Positions 1 to 13,949 are shown, counted from the first letter of the stretch. The stretch is DNA of 64,000 nucleotides from Apostichopus japonicus (GCF_037975245.1 NC_092571.1:12655917-12719916); one strand, 5' to 3'. Program-made: numbers and translations. Notes: generated by a model from the letters alone, not told the origin.

Positions 1-3000
1 GTTCACAATGAATCTCTGGGGGGTGTCAGGAGTGACTTGTTCCGCAGAGAGACAGAGAGAGAGAGTAGGAATATGCAGTTGTAATACTGACGTATACACA
101 ATGCCACAATCCCGCACAGTCATTATGAAAGGTTATATTAGGAACCTCACAGGTTTGCATTTTAATGGACTTTTTTTTTTTCAATTTATATCTATATCAT
201 TTTACATGTATTTATGAATATTGTATAGCTTACATCTGTAGAGGACGATGGCAACCAATTGAGGGTCGACGCTCTAGGTGTATTGTTAGGATCAGCAGAT
301 ATGTAGCCAAGGGGGGAGTTAGGGGGAGGGAGGGAGACATGGGGGTCATGTTTTAAAATAAATTTTCAAAATTTCTAGCTCACTTTACTACTGTACCCAG
401 TTTTTATCAGATTGATGTAAATGTTTGCTTACCTGTCTCCCCACACTATATTTCTACCGTACCTAAAATAAACTGGTAACCTTCCAATGCTGTGCCAGCT
501 ATGTCTGGAATTTTTCCAGCATATTTTTTGTAAATCATAGCAATTAACTTCAGCCCGTGAGAATCCTTTTGATTTAAACAGATCGATTAACAGATTTTTG
601 TCCCCAAATGAGAGGGCATGCAGTGTTCCCGTTTTTTTGTTGTTGTTGATCGTTTTGCTGCAAATCGATTAAAGAAATTATAGTTATTAATGTTTATAGA
701 ATATAACTATGTAAATGGGTTCTTTGTACCCATATGATAGTACCTTAATCCCTTAATACCCATTAATCTCTTACAGTACAGATCAATGCTTAAATTCAGG
801 TTTCTACTGATTTCTTTACTCCTTGAAGGTCATAGTTCAATTGCAGTGCATCAAGGCCTGCAGAATTAAATGTTTCAATTGTTTCATATTTTTGTCTTCA
901 TATTAGCCTACAGTTTAATAATGAAATATAAAACAGTTAACTTATTAACCAGCTTTTTAGGTTTTACCTTAAGTTATATCTGAGTTATATCTCAAAAAGA
1001 CCGTTTTCTATGAGATAAAAAAGCCAAGTTTATTGAACTCAGCCTAAAGTTACCTGACTTTGGTATCGAATATATGCATATATATACACGGAATAACGGA
1101 AAAACTGTTAAACAACTACGCTGCATTTAGAGAAATATATGTATAAATATATATATATATATTTATATAGATATATATTGTATAAAATTATTTTGCAAAA
1201 TCAAATTGCTTTAAAAATCTGCTTTAAATTTACGGGCACAAATCAATTTGATTTTTGTACAGTATAATGCACTCTCCTTGCGCTGTGGGACGTGCGTTCC
1301 TCACATGAGCACAATCTCACAATGCTGCACAGCAATATAGCACATAAATAAATATATATATATAAATATATATATAGTTGATATGGTGATAAAGTACAGT
1401 AGCTACTTTCATACTGGTGTTTTGGTGATTGATGATCTATGACTCTTTCTTTAATCTCAGTTCCTTCTGACCAGCTCATCTTCCGCTGAGAACTGATTGA
1501 TCTCCAGGCCTGGTCATCCGTGCAGTTTTAAATATCAGACCGGATATTAAGATAAAATATTGTTTTAAAATTGGGTTTAAATTCAACTGTCAAATATTTT
1601 GACAAACTTTAAAAATGTTTAGTGGCTGCTAAAGGTACATGGATGGAGTGTGGGTAGGGGGAGGGGGTTGGATCAGAGCATCGAGGGGTTTGTTTGAAAT
1701 TAATTTTAGAAGACGTAACTTAATTCAGGAATTCAAAGCCCTGACATTTTGCTAGCATGTTGTTTCAGCTAAAAATAAATTTGTATAGTTTTTCTTAGGA
1801 ACAAGGATGAACAACATTACAGAAGCAGGCCTAGCATTGACAAAATTTGAAACCAGTTGGTGGTTTCTAATGCAATAAACTGACTCCGTTATAATATAAG
1901 CAGAATTGGTGGAAAACATTAATTTTTACATCTACAGTAGATAATCATATTTCCTTTATGATCTTTCTTTTTAGTTGAGGTGAGGAAGGGGAGGGTGAGG
2001 AGGGGGGGTTGGAGGTGGAAGAGGCTGGACAGGGGTATGAAATAATATTTGGTACACACATTTTTATCACATTAGCATGACATTAATTCATTGAAAATTG
2101 GTTTTAACATCATCTATCTACTTTTCCTAAATTTCCTCCACCAGAACTTAAAATATGCTCAAGATCTTAGAACCATTTTGAGTGACTGCATGCCATCTGC
2201 AGGGAAGTGGGGCGGTGGGGGGGGTAGGGTTTGGGTGTGAAGATGGATGGAATTCAAGCTTCTTGGGCCAAATACAGAGTTGATGGAGTGATTCAGAGGG
2301 TCTATAACTTATTTAATATTTCAGTCAAATTATTATCTTTTCTGTACGTTTCTGAACTGCAATTTCTTCATATTTCTCTGTCATCACTGTACATAAATTA
2401 AAATCTACCTTGCAGTTAGGCACCATGTGCCATTGATCCAGAACCCTTCAAATTTCTTTCAATAAAAAGTATCAAAGTTCCCTGGTAAAAGCATCAAATT
2501 TCTCGGAGCGTGACAAGTTTACTTTTCGACATCTGCTGCTTCCATTCTGTTATTAGTTTTATGTCTTGAAAAGATAAAAAGATAAAGTTAAAGGGCAAGA
2601 CCAGCTGACATATCAAAAATGTACACTTTTTTTTGTTTCCTGATCCCCCCCCCCCTGCTCAGCAGTCATTGAATGTTTGTGTTTATACCTCACAAAGATA
2701 GTCATTGTAGTCGTCTTCAAAATTACCACCAAAAAAAAAAATAAAATTAACATAGAGAAAGTAAAACCTAGTGAGAAAGTGTTACATTCCATTTTCATCA
2801 TGGGTAAGAGGGATATCAAAATAGTAAACCCAGGAATGTAAATAACTAAGATCCTATCTCGATGAGAAACAATGTAGGACTGATATTGAAGAGACATACA
2901 TGTATACCTTGCTGCTTAGTTGGAAGGCCAGACCAACTGCACATATATTCTGTCCCAATACATACTGGTGATGGTTGATTGAATGTAACCTATTTTGACT

Positions 3001-4299
3001 GGGCAAGTGCTCCAGGAAGTTTGATCACAGTAGGGGGGGATGGAGGGGGGGGGGTGAGAGAGTCTATGAATTGTCATCTGGGTCAATGTTCTTCAAATGC
3101 TTTTAGTTAGGCTTTTATAATCTTTTTCTTGATTTGATTTATCCTCTGAAACCTGATACAGTTGGAATGTTTGCTTTAAGCTTCTAGTACATAGCACATG
3201 TCAAAAATTCTCTGTACTAAGAAGTTCATCAAAAATGTATCTTTTTTTGGGTAGAAATATTCATTTCCTCTCTGTGGATAACTGACTGACAAATTAGAAA
3301 GGAAAAAACACAGACAGTTATTTGCTGAGGTGCACTGATGACATCATCCATTCTGTTGTTGCCAGATGCCTAATTTTACAAAATATCAAAAAATTTGAAG
3401 AAACAAAAAAATAATGTCTTAGAGATTGTGGAGTCGATAGGAGTAGAGGAGGAGGAGGAGGGGGGGGGAGGGGGTGGAGGTAAAGTGTTTATTTATTTTA
3501 ACATATACACTTATTCAATTAATGAAAACAACTTTGTAATGGCAGAGCGAAGTCGATGTATTTGCGATATGTCTGCACAACTTGTTGTTGTTGTTTTTCC
3601 TTTATCATGAATAGTGACGTAGTCATTAATCTCTGGTAACCATGCAATATTAATTCTTTGTGTCATGAAAAGCTTCCCTGTCGGGGCAGCGTTCCATCTT
3701 TTTAATGTTTTCACTGAGGAAAGAACAGAAACCATTCAACATTTTAATTATTTCTGAAAATAGCAAGACTGGCAGTAAAATGTAGAAAACAGTCGAAGAA
3801 AAGAAAGTCAAGTAATAAGACAATAAGAAATAAAAAAAGAACAAAGAAAACCAAGTCAGATTCTAATTAATTTTATAATACATATAATCAAGGACGATCT
3901 GCTTGTCTGTTGCAAAATGAAAAATAAAAGAGTCAAGATGCTAATTAGTCATTCATGCAAACTGTGCTCAGAACGATAATTACACGATTAGTATGCATGG
4001 TTGTTTGTGTAGTGATTATTATGATAATTATTGTTTTTATGATTAATAATGATGATGATGATTGATGATGGATGATTGATTGTTTGATTGCATATTAGCA
4101 TACTCATACTGGTATTCTAGCATCTACAGTATATCTTGCATATATTCGAACAGTCTCAGTATGTACAGTCTTCTAAGTTTAGTACTTGTACTGTACAGTC
4201 ACGCCATTGTACTCGAACAGTGCTATGTAATTGTATTCATATGGTCATGCTGTTGTATTCAAGTTAGTACTGACATGCTGTTGTACTAATGTGCTCATG
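1..4299. other. Non-coding, AT-rich, with G/C runs
   Basis: I see no exon here. The stretch has AT-repeat patches (about 1137-1165 and 1350-1378), poly-C at 2645, a poly-A patch at 2731-2742, several G-rich patches (1650, 2000, 2210, 3030 and 3450) and a run of GAT/TGAT repeats at 4015-4085. Small open frames show no recognisable domain. Confidence 0.5.
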
Positions 4300-4660
4300 C
4301 TGTTTTACTATAGTCCTGAGATGCTGTTGTACTAGTCCTCATGCTGTTGTACTAGTCCTCATGCTGTTGTACTAGTCAATCATGCTGTTGTACTATGGTC
4401 CTCATGCAGTTGTACTATTGCTCATGGTGTTTTACTGGTGCTCATGCTGTTGTACAACACCATGAGCACCAGTTCAACAGCATGCTGTTGTACAACAGCA
4501 TGATGACTCACAAGTGCTCATACTGTTGTACTATAGTGCTCATAGTGTTGTACTGTTGTACTGGTGCTCATGCTGTTGTACTGGTGCTTGTAGTGTTGTA
4601 ATACTATAGTCCTCATGCTGTTGTACTATAGTCCTCATGCTGTTTTACTATAACAAAATC
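4300..4660 (+). repeat. Minisatellite CTCATGCTGTTGTACTAGTC with head-to-head inversions
   Basis: Units of about 20-30 bp based on CTCATGCTGTTGTACTA repeat about 14 times. In the middle (about 4455-4505) the unit flips orientation, so units of opposite strand abut. This creates a perfect 22-bp palindrome at 4481-4502 and a shorter one at GTTGTACAAC. No coding function is suggested. Confidence 0.85.
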
Positions 4661-5650
4661 AAAGCAACAATTTCTTTATATACTTAATAGATACTGACAT
4701 ATCTTTCCTATGTTAAGATGATGGTTGGGTTTGTTTAGAACTTCTCAGCAGCGAGAAGGTCAACCCAGCCCCCGCCCCCCCCCCCCCGACCACCCCCCTT
4801 TTCCACTACAAATGGTACATTACCCTTAATGTTCTCTCTGTGCATCCTGCATTTGTAATATATTCCTCCTCTCCTCTTCTCACTCGACCTCAGCTCAATC
4901 CTCTTGTGGTATATGTCTCCCATTCACACAGCCTGCTGCTGAAATAGTTTTAAATTTAATTGGCTTTCAGTTCATGATTCTCATGACTCCATGAATCTTA
5001 TTTCTGCTTTTTTTTAATGTACAGATTGTGTGTAATATTATACAAATATAAGTTAACATTAATTCCATGTTGACTTTATCAGCCATTGGGAATAACACAT
5101 TGTCACCTTTGACCCTTAACAGCAATTTAAAGACAGTTGAAACTGACACCAACAGCTGGCATATATTGAAGATTAGTTCAGTGCAAGATTATACTGTATC
5201 TCAGGGGAGATTTCAAAACCTCACATGAAGCTCAGATATCGTCAGAAATCCCAGCCGCTATATATAAGAGAGTTACCTCATCTATCTGTTCTGACAGTAT
5301 GGACATTTTTGAAATATATGTAGACATAATTGATGAGGACATTTTTAGACTTAATTTATGACACAATTATTCCATTAAGACATGTACTCTTCGTTGGAAT
5401 TTACACTAAATTTTATGCGATTAATTAACATATCAATATATCCATTTTTTAGCACTAAATTGCAGTAATTGAAGTTTTGTATATACCTGTGGCAGTTTGA
5501 TTCTACAAGAAGTTGATCTAGTGATATCAGTCAAAATCATTCCGAAAGACCATGTTGCTTGGGCTTGCCTGTCTCAACCACTCCACTTCCTTCTCCCCTC
5601 TCTTCCCTCACCTTCCCCATTCCCAATTCAACCTATCCAGGCTCTTGATT
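4661..5650. other. Non-coding stretch
   Basis: A poly-C/GGG purine-pyrimidine patch lies at 4770-4800. No gene or repeat family is recognised. Confidence 0.4.
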
Positions 5651-5868
5651 TATCATTATTATTGTTACAACTTCCCCAATAATTATAACCATTATGGAAG
5701 GGTACTAACACGGCAACTGATTGTATGTTATTAGCATGCGGTGTAATAGCCGATGCATGCCTGTATGATATGCACATTACGATGTTGAACGTGCGAACAA
5801 AATTTGGTTATATTTTTCGGGCAAGTCGTTACAGCCCCCCAAATCAAATTGGGCTCCTACGCCTTTGT
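5651..5868 (-). mobile_element. Left copy of an inverted repeat pair (MITE-like)
   Basis: This stretch and the reverse complement of 7866-8094 match over most of their length. They share 'aacttccccaataattataa', 'gattgtatgttatt.gcatg', 'tgatgcatgcct' and 'atatttttcgggcaagtcgt' followed by 'tacagcc'. The outer motif GGC(G/A)TAGGAGCC closes both copies on the side facing the 2-kb interior. No transposase is seen in 5869-7865. It may be two solo copies or the arms of one larger element. Confidence 0.7.
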
Positions 5869-7865
5869 ATATACTGAAGCTGAGTTACTCAGGGAGGTCG
5901 TGAAGAAGATCGTGCTTGACAACGAGGATGTTACCTCATCAGGTTGATACTAATTCTTGTCTCCTTTAATATGCAAAAGGTCATTATCCTCTTCCTTACA
6001 GTTAATTTCCTATTTTACTTGATGGTTGCATTTTCTGTCACTAATTTGCATCATTTGTTATACAACCCTAATGCACTAATTCCTGAGCCAGATTAATTAA
6101 TTTCACATCTTCATAATCGCACTTATTACTAAATCCTAAGTGTGATGCTTTGTTAACTTGAGTTAACAGTAAATTTAGCTTGTTCAGAAAGCCTTTCTTT
6201 TTGCATTTGATGTCACAAAAAGTTAAAGATTGAAAAAAATATGGAAGTAAGCTCTCGTTTTACAGAACTTCATTACAACTCAAAAGTTTTATATGTTCAA
6301 TCACCAGAATTAAAAAACGAAAAATCCCTTTAATTTTATCTAATCTTGCAAGTTGTATACCAAATAATATCCTTAACAAGTATTTGCATGGCCAAGTTAA
6401 CATCCAGTAGTCTTTAATACTCGATGTATAAAGTTTTATGTAACTCTTGATTTTGTTGGAAAGGGAGCTAATAAGGTTCGTCCTTATTCCTTTGGTATAA
6501 ATTAAATCATATAATACAGAAATATCTGGACAATTTCTGGGTCAGCATGAAATTACGTTTTATTGATTACAGTTGTGCCATTTCACGCTCTGCAGTTTAA
6601 TAATGTTGTATGTGAGTAGTGATGTTACGACGGTGCTAGATTCATGACTCCTATATATACTATAAATTGGTAAAGGAGGGTGGGGTGAGGGTGGTGGCGA
6701 GGGTGGGGAGAGGTTGGGGCAAGCAGCCCATGTAAACTATAGTAATATTCTAGACACCTGCATTTTTGAGACCTGGATTAGCGTAAATAAAACTTGAAAA
6801 CTTAACCTAAAAATGGGAGAATTTGGCCTCGACATGTGTTTGATCTGTACGCTTGTTTCGGGATAATTTTTTTTTTTTTTTTTTTTAAATCATGTCACAT
6901 ATTTTCAATTGGAATTGTAGCATTTTAAATGGTAAATGATTGAGATATTATAGTGATGTTTTCTAGCATCGGTGACTGGGAGAGTGCAGGCTATCAGATG
7001 GGTCAGGCTATCAGAGGGGTCAGGTACTTAAAGGTATTGAAGACTTGCCCTAAACCGCGTGCCACGCTCTGAAAAAGTTAACTTTCCGTTGCTTGCAAGT
7101 TAAGTTTTCTGCTTGTCGCTACCAAATGCAGACAGTAATGAAACGAGTTACCTTGTTATCTTTAGCTGGACCTGAGATGTCCATCGCTGTATCATTTGTA
7201 CACTGTGCTGTGGGTAATGACTGCAGCTATGTATGTACTGACTGTACACTAGTGTCTAATTACCGACGGTAGCAAGCTGTGTGCGTATTTTCTGGGGTCG
7301 ATGGTGATGTCTAACACTTCTGTTACACCTCATTCGAAACTAGGTCAGATAACCGGCATTAGACGTTTCATTTTGCGAGTCTTCACACCCTTTAACCTAT
7401 TGCCCGCAGCCCATGAATTCTGAGTTGGAGGTTGGAACAGTATATAGCAAAACTTTATGGAGCCACACATTATACATTATACTTGCTACTTTTTTGTTTT
7501 TATACACATGATGCTTGCTCACCTGAGGGGGGGGGGGGACTTGGGTGAGGAGTGGATGCAGTATTCTGAGAACAAGGGGGGATGGCCTCCTGGGACCCAG
7601 CCTGGCTATGGGCGTGGAGCTCAATATGTACAGTAAAAATGATTTCATTTCAAATACAAAACCTTTCTAATTCATGAAACACCTCATTTCCATGTATAGC
7701 TTGATAATCAGCTGGACAAGTGTAGTAATTCCCTATTATTAGGTAAATGGAATTAATAAGTTCAAGCACAAAGTAAAAGTGAAAACAGAATTGCTTATTA
7801 TTATTATTAACCTATAATATCACTGCCCTCAAAATTTTCAACAAATTGCATCGCTGCTGTGCATT

Positions 7866-8094
7866 GGCATAGGAGCCTAATTAAGTTGATTTAGGAGGGC
7901 TGTAACGACTTGCCCGAAAAATATGACCAAAATTTTTCGCGCCCTCCGCGCGCATTCCACCCTTTAATGTGTATATCATATAGGCATGCATCAGTTATTA
8001 CATCGCATGCCAATAACATACAATGATTTTCCGTGTTATAACCCTTCCATATTGGTTATAATTATTGGGGAAGTTGTTACAATAATAATGATAA
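7866..8094 (+). mobile_element. Right copy of the inverted repeat pair (MITE-like)
   Basis: Reverse-complement partner of 5651-5868. It begins GGCATAGGAGCC and ends TTATTGGGGAAGTTGTTACA with an ATAATAATGATAA tail. It contains a CpG-rich patch (tttttcgcgccctccgcgcg) that has decayed in the left copy. A further piece at 8140-8258 ends CCTCCTATGCCTATG beside poly-G/poly-C, resembling other GGCGTAGG-type elements in this window. Confidence 0.7.
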
Positions 8095-9099
8095 GAAAAA
8101 TATAAGTTTAACCATTGAAAAACACATTGCAAATTATTTTTCTTTGAGTAGGTGCCCAAAAAATTCTCAGCATATTGCCCGAATTTTCACAAAAAATTTT
8201 GGTTGGGGGGGCTGCAGCTCCCCCTCCCCAGCCCCCCTGCCTCCTATGCCTATGCTGCTTTGTATAGGGAAACTTAAATCAATTATGAGAAGGTGTAATT
8301 GCAAGGTGTTTGAGATGACCTGTTCAAGTTCTCAGTCTCACTGGCACTGGCTTACCTGACACTGTCCAGCTGGATGAGGTGTTAGTTCCATATATCATCC
8401 AGGGAACCACTCAGCTTGAAGTTTAGTCACTTCCGCATGAATGGAGGAAAACAATTATTGCCCCAAATTGAAGAAATATATTACATTTAGAGAGAGAAAA
8501 GAGGTGGAGAGAGAAAAAGCACCAACAAAATTTCTAGGTGGATTGTAGCTTAGAAAATCCTTTGAATTGACAGCTCCATAGATTATCCCTTCCTGAATTG
8601 ATGTGGAATTTATATAAGGCATAACATATCTGCACTTTGATGTGTGAACTAGTTCATATAATGCATGGTTCTATATAAAGTCACGGCCAGTGCAGTTTAG
8701 TTCAACAAAAACATCTTTAGTTGTGTGAATGAAAAGTTGTGATTGGCTTAATTTGGACAAACTACCAGATGGACACGATGCTTGTGCATGGGTAAATAGA
8801 TCAATTGCATGACATCTTACGAAGTCATGAACTTAAGTCAAATATTAAGACAATTAGAGAGTGAAAAGTTTGAGATTAAGGAGGATAACACTTAAGAAGT
8901 TAAGTTGTTTTGTAAGTAATATACTTTACAACCTGTACAAAGACATCAACATAAACTGTGTCACCTCTTATCCCCTCCCCTACCCTTTCCCCGCCAGTTC
9001 CTCCCTCCCTCACCCACCCACCCACTCTCCCACCCACTCCACCACTGCCTCCTCTACTGCTCCACTTAATTTGATAATTAAAATTCCCCAATCTAGATA

Positions 9100-9330
9100 T
9101 GATAAGTTGTCAATGAAACATTTTGCAGAAAATTTCTCAGATGGAATGAAGTTAACAATTAAACAATTTGCCGAAAATTGTTGAAATTGACGAGATACGA
9201 TTAGTTGTTAATTAAACATTTTGCAGAAAATTGTTCAATTGCTCAGTTAAAGCAACTGAGCAATCCAACGTTTTTCTGATTTTTGATAAGATATTATCTT
9301 GTTATCTAAACAATTTACTGAAAAATGTCC
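9100..9330 (+). repeat. Diverged repeats of ACATTTTGCAGAAAATT and a hairpin
   Basis: The motif AAACA(T/A)TTTGC(A/C)GAAAATT occurs at about 9116, 9161 and 9215, with a weaker copy at 9308. Next to the third copy, 9238-9248 and 9254-9264 form a perfect 11-bp stem with a 5-nt loop. The rest of 8260-11319 has no recognised gene, apart from G-rich and C-rich patches at 8970-9050, 10800-10870 and 11200. Confidence 0.6.
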
Positions 9331-11319
9331 ACTTATGGGGCAAAGTGTTTCTTATGTTGATGGCACTTTTAAGCTTCCGTACATTTGGGCACCTTTCAAA
9401 AAGAAAAGCTGCACGTTGTTTCAAAATCCTAGTCAGCAGGGATAGATTAAATATCAAACAATAGCAATTATCCCTGCTGATCACACCCAGTATTATATTT
9501 TTAGTGCCTCAGTATTGTGGGAAGCTGCTGTGGAACAATATAGAATTATGTCCTATACAGCCTCCCTTACAATCTACTCCTATCTATAATATTGTATCGA
9601 TGGTATGATACACTCCTTTGAATAGATATATATGTCACTTCCTGCCTTAATCCAGTCCGAAAGTCTGCAACCCTCTCAGTAGTTTTAATCCCTCCATGTG
9701 TTTCTTTTTATAATTTTCTGCTGTCTTGTACAGAAGATATCTAGATGCTTTGAGCTCTGAGCTGCAGTGACAAGGATTTTACTACCTTCAGCTACTACAG
9801 CTGTGGGCCAAGAGTTTTATCCCATTTAATACCGATGTTGTGAAATGGTTTTTAATTTCAGAGTGGTTGTCGTGATCCCATTACCAAATGTTATCTAACC
9901 TGGAAGTCTCCGATTATAAGTCAGAACCGCATCGTACGTAAGAGAGCTTAGCCCCTCGGCAAATACCGTACACGAACTCGCAAGTAGTCGTACTGTACCC
10001 TTATTATAACTGCTGGGTTTATTTATAGAGAAGGCGGAAAAAGTGGGTTATGCACTCTTATATACAGAGACGATTTGCAAGGCGTGATCATGGTCTTATG
10101 TATGTTAATTATACTTAACTTCTCGAAGGTATTCTGTGCCAGAGCAGTGCAGCCGTGGTTAAACGGTTTGATATCGCTGAGGGCAGTGTTCAAGGAGTTA
10201 TTTACCAAATGGAGTAAACATTCCGTATTTGACGATGATCGTGTCTGCTGGTTTCTGGGTTAATCAGAGGGAATCATTGTCGTGTTGACGTTGCATGTCC
10301 GGAGATCTGTCGCCACGGATCTAAGCGAGTCAACCATTAGAGAGACTTTAATTGGCATTGGAATATATGCGTGGTGTCGTCAAAAAATGTTACAGAAAAT
10401 ATTTTTCGCTATAACAGCCATGGATAATGTCTCAGCACCATACCCCCTAGAAAATTAAAATGTCGGAGCTGACTTACGATGTGAAATTTATTAATTTTAG
10501 GTTTATGAATCAATTTTTTTTCAAATTGAATTGTGACTTAATATTTCTGGACAATTTGGGATTTCTTTTTAGAAGTACTGTAATGCTGGTTGTTTGTTCT
10601 AACAATTTGAGGGTAGGGTAGCAGAGGTAGGGGTCTTATTTGAGGGACATTATTTTTAGAATTGGTTCCCAGGGATTTTTCTTTTGCCCCTAATGCCCAC
10701 CACATTAATGCACTCTTCTGGCAAATTTGAATATGTCAGGGTTTAATCGCCATGGTGATAGGTTGTGTAATTCTTTATCAAATTCTCTCTAACATTTGTC
10801 GGAGGAGTAAAGGAGGTAGTTGTGGTGTGGGTGGGTGAGGGTAGAAGGGGAGCAGGGGAGGGGTCTAGGGTATATGCTTTACTGGTGGCCATGCACTAGT
10901 ACCTTAACTACTTTGATCAATCAATTAACACGCAACACGTAACTGTTGGCAGTTTTGGAATATATTATATTCCACACCATTTATAGGTGTGTGAAAAGAC
11001 GGTTGAAATCGGGCAATGTTGGTGCCCTCGATGTACATGCAACACCTCCAGGGAATTATTTTGTAATTTTCATATTTTTGCTAGCAGTTTTGAAGGCTCT
11101 GAACATGGTCTCCTCTTAAATTAAATGGTTCTCGGCTGTGTTTCGAAAACTGCTCTACATATTTTTGCATTGATATATTTATTCCCTGCTCCTCTCCTAA
11201 TACCCCCCCCCTCCCCTCACCCCCTCGCAAATGGCAATAGTGCTGCTAGAGACATTTCTAGTGGATTCTGAGCAGTCACATAATCGGCAAAACTTTGATC
11301 TATTTGGAAGAAAATATAA

Positions 11320-13490
11320 TTATAGAGTAACTCACATTATAAAGCTAGAATTGAAACGCTGAAATCACCAATACTAAGTCTCTGAGAATTACAGGGCTAT
11401 ATAGATTATAGGAAAACCATGTGGCTTGGACATGTGGCAAGACAGGGTGGCTTTGCACGTGCTGCGATTAGTGGTCTTCCTGCCGGTACTCGTCGGGGCC
11501 CTGGCAGACCTCGTCTTCGATGGGTCGACAATATTATTTCATAGTCAGGACTGTCATCTGCCGAACTAGTCGATGCTGGCATACAACATGTTATAGAGTG
11601 ACTCACATTATAAAGCTAGAATTGAAACGCTGAAATCACCAATACTAAGTCTCTGAGAATTACAGGGCTATATAGATTATAGGAAAACCATGTGGCTTGG
11701 ACATGTGGCAAGACAGGGTGGCTTTGCACGTGCTGCGATTAGTGGTCTTCCTGCTGGTACTCGTCGGGGCCCTGGCAGACCTCGTCTTCGATGGGTCGAC
11801 AATATTATTTCATAGTCAGGACTGTCATCTGCCGAACTAGTCGATGCTGGCATACAACATGTTATAGAGTGACTCACATTATAAAGCTAGAATTGAAACG
11901 CTGAAATCACCAATACTAAGTCTCTGAGAATTACAGGGCTATATAGATTATAGGAAAACCATGTGGCTTGGACATGTGGCAAGACAGGGTGGCTTTGCAC
12001 GTGCTACGATTGGTGGTCTTCCTGCCGGTACTCGTCGGGGGCCTGGCAGACCTCGTCTTCGATAGGTCAACAATATTATTTCATAGTCAGGACTGTCATC
12101 TGCCGAACTAGTCGATGCTGGCATACAACATGTTATAGAGTGACTCACATTATAAAGCTAGAATTGAAACGCTGAAATCACCAATACTAAGTCTCTGAGA
12201 ATTACAGGGCTATATAGATTATAGGAAAACCATGTGGCTTGGACATGTGGCAAGACAGGGTGGCTTTGCACGTGCTGCGATTAGTGGTCTTCCTGCCGGT
12301 ACTCGTCGGGGCCCTGGCAGACCTCGTCTTCGATGGGTCGACAATATTATTTCATAGTCAGGACTGTCATCTGCCGAACTAGTCGATGCTGGCATACAAC
12401 ATGTTATAGAGTGACTCACATTATAAAGCTAGAATTGAAACGCTGAAATCACCAATACTAAGTCTCTGAGAATTACAGGGCTATATAGATTATAGGAAAA
12501 CCATGTGGCTTGGACATGTGGCAAGACAGGGTGGCTTTGCACGTGCTACGATTGGTGGTCTTCCTGCCGGTACTCGTCGGGGGCCTGGCAGACCTCGTCT
12601 TCGATAGGTCAACAATATTATTTCATAGTCAGGACTGTCATCTGCCGAACTAGTCGATGCTGGCATACAACATGTTATAGAGTGACTCACATTATAAAGC
12701 TAGAATTGAAACGCTGAAATCACCAATACTAAGTCTCTGAGAATTACAGGGCTATATAGATTATAGGAAAACCATGTGGCTTGGACATGTGGCAAGACAG
12801 GGTGGCTTTGCACGTGCTGCGATTAGTGGTCTTCCTGCCGGTACTCGTCGGGGCCCTGGCAGACCTCGTCTTCGATGGGTCGACAATATTATTTCATAGT
12901 CAGGACTGTCATCTGCCGAACTAGTCGATGCTGGCATACAACATGTTATAGAGTGACTCACATTATAAAGCTAGAATTGAAACGCTGAAATCACCAATAC
13001 TAAGTCTCTGAGAATTACAGGGCTATATAGATTATAGGAAAACCATGTGGCTTGGACATGTGGCAAGACAGGGTGGCTTTGCACGTGCTACGATTGGTGG
13101 TCTTCCTGCCGGTACTCGTCGGGGGCCTGGCAGACCTCGTCTTCGATAGGTCAACAATATTATTTCATAGTCAGGACTGTCATCTGCCGAACTAGTCGAT
13201 GCTGGCATACAACATGTTATAGAGTGACTCACATTATAAAGCTAGAATTGAAATGCTGAAATCACCAATACTAAGTCTCTGAGAATTACAGGGCTATATA
13301 GATTATAGGAAAACCATGTGGCTTGGACATGTGGCAAGACAGGGTGGCTTTGCACGTGCTACGATTGGTGGTCTTCCTGCCGGTACTCGTCGGGGGCCTG
13401 GCAGACCTCGTCTTCGATAGGTCGACAATATTATTTCATAGTCAGGACTGTCATCTGCCGAACTAGTCGATGCTGGCATACAACATGTTA
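11320..13490 (+). repeat. Satellite array: eight copies of a 271-bp unit derived from a LINE reverse transcriptase end
   Basis: The unit repeats with exact 271-bp spacing eight times. Within each unit the + strand reads MWLGHVARQGGFARA, then ISGLPAGTRRGPGRPRLRWV and DNIIS before a stop. The W-L-G-H-V...G-R-P-R-x-R-W-x-D pattern is the well-known C-terminal tail of non-LTR retrotransposon ORF2 proteins. Two unit types differ at fixed sites: A has GTGCTGCGATTAG and GATGGGTCGACAA; B has GTGCTACGATTGG and GATAGGTCAACAA with an extra G in CGGGGG. The order is A A B A B A B B', a 542-bp dimer pattern. The last unit is a hybrid with B sites but GTCGACAA. Confidence 0.93.
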
Positions 13491-13949
13491 AAATCAAACC
13501 AATGACAATTTTACATCACCATAATAACTTGCGTAGTAGAGGGCTTCGACGGGTTCTATCCTATGAAGAAACATGATGATAGATTATAATTAGGCCTACA
13601 GAAACGTAAACTCACATTATAATGCTGTACTGTACATTGTACAAATCGGGAGCCGGGGATTCACTCGGTTGTGATGTACCGTGGAGGATGTGACGTCTGG
13701 AAGTATTTAATTAGCTTTTGTTTTTATTAGGTGACGATTCGTCAGACACGAGGGTAAATCATTGACAGCTCATCCGAATTCTCACCCGTCTTTTAATGTA
13801 CTCCATCTTGAATCATCGTAGCAGGTGATGACAGCGCTCTATGTAGGCTGCTTTTGTTTTTCTTGGGCAATTGTGCAAAAGTTCACAGCACTAGAAAGTT
13901 CCTGGAAGTAGGTTGCGTGATTTACCTCCATGCATCATGCAGTGAAAGA

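Noticed and set aside
8861-9184. 107-codon + strand open frame
   Set aside because: Pro/Ser-rich only because of a C-rich tract. No splice context, domain or start context was found.
11406-13497. Repeated 64-70 codon open frames on both strands of the 271-bp array
   Set aside because: The minus-strand frames are antisense shadows of a LINE RT tail. The meaningful + strand frame is only about 40 codons and ends at a stop shared by all units.
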